A stretch of 64,000 nt of DNA from Patiria pectinifera. Taxonomy: Eukaryota > Echinodermata > Asteroidea > Valvatida > Asterinidae. The position numbers were made by a program, and so were the translations under genes. The notes under the pieces were generated by a model. That model was not told the DNA's origin and did not search any database. It saw only the letters and a program-made list of their open reading frames with translations. The stretch is taken from assembly GCA_029964075.1 (NCBI GenBank), contig CM057144.1:7587281-7651280 (forward strand), given 5' to 3'. Each line of letters begins with the position of its first letter. Position 1 is the first letter of the stretch. Positions 44,501 through 50,500 of this stretch are shown in pieces.

Positions 44501-47500
44501 CCTGTCTATGCTGAGACAATGTCATTGTGTCTGTTTGCCTCTCAGTTTTCTGTGTCTGTTTTAACTATGTTATCTTTAAGTTGTTAACCCCCCCTCCTGA
44601 CCTTCATCAGACCTCGCATTATCATACATTAATTTGTTCTTTCACATCAGCCAAGCCAGGTTTGTTTGTGAAAGCAAACTGAAGTGGTGACTGAATTGCA
44701 AATTTATCCCTAAGTCAGTGTTGAGTACTAGGATGCGAATAATATGATAAACTTAGCATGCAGTTCAGGAAAAGTTTGAAGTAATCCATTCATGGTATGG
44801 ATCTGTAGTTAAAAATCTGTGCTCTTAATCCACGGACCACTTACTTTTGCACCCTTGGAACGAACTAAGAAAAAAAAAAGTTTGATGTGAGTTTACACCC
44901 AAGTATAACTTCTAAAAGCGAAATGTCACTTATCATTACGTCATTATCATCTTGTATCAAGTTGGTCCAGTACACTGACAAACTCCATATTGAATAAATG
45001 AGTTTGATGGTCATTTCAATTTCGGTGGTTATTGACAGTTGACCATCACAGCATCTACCAAGTCATTTGTCTTCTAAGCAACCTGCACCCATCTTAATTT
45101 CTTAAAACCATGGCAAACTACATCAAAAATGCAATTCCTCTTATGCTGGATAAGCTTTTCAAAACCAGACAGCCTGGACATTTTAATGAAAAATATAGAC
45201 TTGATCCTCTTCTGATCTTACTGCTGTCCATCTTTGATGAAATCAGTTAAACTATCCTGGTCAGTCTGTCATTTTTTTCTTTTTCCGTATCTCAGTCTGT
45301 CATTTCTCTTCCATTCCCCTCCCCTCGTTTTGTCCTCGTCTCTGTGTAATCTTTTCCCTTGTTTTCTGCTCTCCGCTCTGAATAGACCTAGCCGATGAGA
45401 CATAATGATGCCATGCTTTGTGTATATTTGCGCTTTCTTGTTTCATCGTACATAAAACAAAGCATAACGTCATTACACCTGGGGCCTATTCAGTGGATTG
45501 TTTTGTTGTGCAGCATGCTAACTCCTGAGCCGTTGCCTGTCATTCCACAGTGCTGGGTCGTTCAGGCAGCGTCAAGAGCCGTAAGATCAGCTCTATCTCC
45601 GTGGATGATGACTCTACCGGTGAGACTAGCAGTGTCTTCAGTGAGCAGGTCAGCCCCCAGGAACCGGAGCATGTCCCTGAGCTAGCCTCCACACCGGACA
45701 CGGTGGGGTTGGATGACATCGATCTCAGCAAGAACATGCCGTGGATACCGGTAACAACGAGACCTGTCTTTGAGTTTTGTTTTTAGACTTATCGTGGAAG
45801 TAGTATTGTAGTTGAGTCCATCTCAAGTCGATCGCAATTTAGTCACTAGCAGAGTTGTGACCAAGTCATTTTTTTCCAAGTCAAGTCCCCAGTCAAATTT
45901 TAGCAAGTCAAGTCTCGAGTCAATTGTTCACAAGTGAAGTCAAGTCCCAAGTCATTTTTTTTTTTTTAAGTCAAGTCAAATCTCGAGTCATTTTGTTTTT
46001 AAATATAAGATGCACATACTACGTACGGGAACCAGTTTATGTGTTAGACGACGGAGCCAGCATTCGGAATGTAAGGAGAGTCTAAAAACGTACTTTGATA
46101 TAATATTTTCAAACTTGTTTTATCATGTTGAACGTTTGAAGGATGTCTGACAAAATGTTGTCCTTCCAAACGTTTTCGTTTAATACGTGATGTGAATTCT
46201 TGTTGCTTTATGGTGTATTGGGGTCAGCAGCCGTTTTCTAGTTGTGTAGTCCCTAGTTGCATTTAGTATGCTTACGGTAAACCACTCTTTAGCCTATGGT
46301 CTCTATTGAATGACTGCTCTATAACAACGGCTGGTACTCAGACTACGCACGACACAAACTTCACTTCGCATGAGGTTGCGTATGATACGTTGTCCATAAC
46401 ACACACATAGTGCTAGTCATGTACATGACGTGTGGCAGGCTCAGGATGCCCAGCTATCACGTGCTGGTTGCTAATTCGCTATGTATTATCTGTATTCTTT
46501 TCAACCGATTATGCTAGTGCACACGAACACCCAGAGGTTTTTTTTAACTTTAAGAAAGGTGTTATTGTCAGCAAGTCAAATTTATTTGAGTCAAGTCATT
46601 GAGTCTCAAGTCATATTTGTTCAAGTCAAGTCAAGTCTCAAGTTTTTTTTTTTCAAGTTTTTTTTCCCCAAAGTCAAGTCAAGTCTCGAGTCAAAAAAAT
46701 AGCGACTCGAGTCTGACTTGAGTCAGCGACTCAAGTCAACAACTGGTCACTAGTCATCCAGTCCCAACTCAAGTCACATTCAAATTGGACTCACTCCCAA
46801 GTCAACTCACAAGCTATTCAAATGAACCATGACGGCATCATTTTGTCCTTTACTTGTGACTGGAATTGTGATGTTGACTGCTATGCTGATTGCAAGCCAT
46901 AAATGTTACTTTGCCTCAAATTTAAGAATATGAACTTTTTGCCCAAGAGTGTTTTACATGAGCATGTGGTGGAATTTTTGAAATTCAGGATTTACCAGTG
47001 TTGTACGACTTACTGACAAATCACTTCATGGGCACTCTACTAAAATATAGGTAAGATGAACTTATTTTTGTGTGTCATCTTTGGTCCAGATTATTGTTGA
47101 GATAGCCAGCAAGACCAACTTCATCTGCAACCACCAGCGCTGCTGTCATCCCAACTGCTTTGAGAGGCAGAAACGTAACTGCTATCGCCTGATGAAGGCA
47201 GTGCGCTACATCTGTGGGGAGGAGAGTCTCCTCAGACCTAGGGATGATGACATGGATGAAAGAATGAGACGGATGGATGGCAAAGGCAAACGCAAGGTTG
47301 GTGTACCCTGCTTTGGGTTGCGGGGGGGGGACCTCATACATGTGTGACAGTAAGGTTTGCTAAATGACCTCCGCCAGGAGGTACATGCTTTCATCGGCGT
47401 TGGTGTGTCTGTGAACAGGATAACTCAAAAAGTTGTGGACAGATTTTCATGAAATTTGTTTTAGGGGTGTTCCTTGGTAGAAGTACGAATCGATTAGATT

Positions 47501-50500
47501 TTGGACGTGATCCAGATGCAGGATTTATTTTAAGGATTCTTCACCATTTTGTATGTACACATTATGCCATAGACCATGAAACTGGAGCTCCCCTCCCCCC
47601 AAAAAGCACAATGATGGACTCGTCCATTTCTGGGCCATATACCCTGCACACAGTGCAAGTGACAGGCAGTGCATATTAAAGTCCTTATATACTAGGACAC
47701 TGGTCCCTTTAGAGCTAAGTACAGACCTCGCGGCTAGCTAGCTGCAAGCCCCTGTTTTACGACCCTTTATATAAACAATGACCCTATGGAAATGGCACAA
47801 TTCTGCTAGTTAGTAATTTGATATCCAACAAGTGAACAATACATATTAATCAGAGTGTTTTTGCCCTCCGATTTCGGAACATGATTGAGTATGAATGTGT
47901 ATGGCTTGGGGATGCTGCTGAGACAGTTTGTTTGGTTGTCAGTTATACCGTTGCGAAGTTTACCTTCTATTTCCGCATCATGACTGCAGGAGTCTGGTCA
48001 GGGTCATTCCACCCTTCGTAGCTTCCGAGAGCTGAGACGAGAAAGCACCTCCTCTACCTTAGACCGGCAGGTCAGTGTCTTCAGGCATCAGGCAGCCACG
48101 TCTACTAGCCGCACCAACTCGGCTGTGGCTCTGACTGGGGGCTCCTTCCCTATGGAACTAGAATGGCCCAAGAAGGAAGACTCGCCACAGCTCAAGTATC
48201 TCAAAACACAGGTTGGTTTACAGATAATGAATGCTTATTAGTGCAACGGTAAGAATAATTTCATTAGGTGACAGATGGAATTCCACTTGTCACTGATTGA
48301 AAATATTCTTTCCATTGCACAAAGGTAAAACATTCATTATTTGATTTATACAACGCCGTGTGACCGTACAATTGAAGTTCTGTTTACCAAGACTGCTGTG
48401 ACATGGGATATGTCATTTTAAACCCCTAGCACCCTTGGCTTGGCCTGGGGTATGCGCTCCTCAGATGTTAAAAAACGTCATATTCTACATAACAGCAGTC
48501 AACAGTTGATAAAGTTGGACACATTTTTACACCAACAAATTTTGTCAGTCAGTTGAAGTATGAAATGGCCATGACGGAACTCTGTAATACGAAGAATCCA
48601 AGAATGTTAAACCTGTCCTTGTGATTTGTTGCGTCCACCAGGCAATGTACCTGTGGCACAGTCCCCTATCCCTCCTCGGCAAGGCAGCACCCATTCTGAC
48701 TGAAGACCTCTTTGCTGATATTCTGACATTAGCCTGGGAGTTACTACTGGACAGCAGTCAGCAGCTTGCTGGCTCTGCAGGTAGGTAACTTAATTCAAGC
48801 TGCCTATCAATCGATGGTGGTTTCTTTGGTAAAATGGGAACAAAGTGCACAGAAGAGAGGTTCCACTTAAATCATTTATCATTAAGTCCATTTCATTATT
48901 TTAATTTCGCTATCTTGTTCGTGAAGCAAAAAAAACTTCAAAATACTGATGAACAACAATGATGAACAAGCTTCAGCTTTATATTCAGAAAAAAGCAATT
49001 TAATATAGAAAAGCATCAAAATCAAAGTTGCTAAAAATCAAAAAGTTGCTGTTTCAATTTGCTTTTTTTTTGAATTTGCGCTTTACGCGACAAATTGTAG
49101 CAAACAGTGCGTGCACCTGTCGCTGCGTTGCTCTGCGCGTGCGCTGGCTGCGCTGCGCCAAAACGAAAACTAAACTAACAAAAATTTTCCAATTTATTTC
49201 TTATTTTCTTGCGTCTAAAGTTGATTCTTTCGTTTGTTCTTTTCTTAAAAATGAGAGCTTGCCAGAGATATAATTTCACAGAGTTTAGTCCCCCCTTACT
49301 TACTATCTTTCAGTATTTTTTTTTTCAACAATACAGTTACTTTTTTGGATAGCTGCAAATGATGGACTCGGGCTTTAACATGCTGGTGTTTTCACAATGG
49401 GCTCCATGCATGAACAGAGAGGGCGCCTTTTTATCACTTTCGAGAGCCCCCATGGATTGGACGCACCAGGTGCACGTACTGGTTATCTTATTTCATTCTG
49501 AATGTGCATAAAGCAATAGCATCTTCATGTGACCACTAGGCGTCGTCATCAATGCATTCGAATATTAGTCTATTTTGTCTCCCCTAACTCTCCCATTCTT
49601 ACCGTTGAGGGGGTACTTGTGCACGGAGCCCATAGGAGCAATTCATAATACAATACGCCACCCACTTTTTGAGATTTGTTATGCAAGTTCAGCATCACAT
49701 TGTTCAGTTCAGGGTCTATAACATGTTTAAATTTGGGGTCCATAACAAGTCTCAATTCTGAAAGGTTCTGACGCGATCTTCGTTCGTGAGAGCAAGTCAC
49801 AGATATACACATGAGGTGTACTGAGCCAAATGTCATGGAGTCACTAAGGACAGAGTTGCTAACCACAATTATGTGATGAGTACCAGTCACAGGTAGCATG
49901 CATGGAATGACTTCTTGGCTGGGAAACCTGTTTTTGCTCAGCAAATACTTTTTTGTAAGATGGAATTGTTCTTTGCTGATATACTTTATGAACATTTTGT
50001 CTGAGGGCTTGGGGAGGAAAGGTCACAAGCTTACTCAGGTGAGACTTGAACCCAGGATGCCTGCTTACTAGTGCAGAGTAATGTTGTGCAAACCCGACCA
50101 GAAACCAAAACCAACCTGACCTGAAACCGACTTCTGTTTCTTCCCATCATTTCAGTTGGATCGGATCGGTTTCAGTTTTGAGTTTGAGATTTTTGGGTCA
50201 GGTCGGTTAAACTGATGTTAATAAAAAAAAACCGTCCCAAAACAGTTCAGAAATTCAGGCGGTGCAAAATTATTGCGGAGTTACTTTGCCCGGTACGATG
50301 AATGTCAACCCACCGCGTAAATCAGATGTGCATGTGGTTTACAGTCTATCACGCAAAGTCCATTATAACGTGTAGGCTTGAGCGCTCGATTGCTCACCAG
50401 TAGTAGGTAACATTATAAGTCTTACCGTACAGGAGTGTATGAAGTTCTTAACTGAGAGATGATGATTTTCACGCGATGCAGGTAAGTTCAGGCACAAAAA

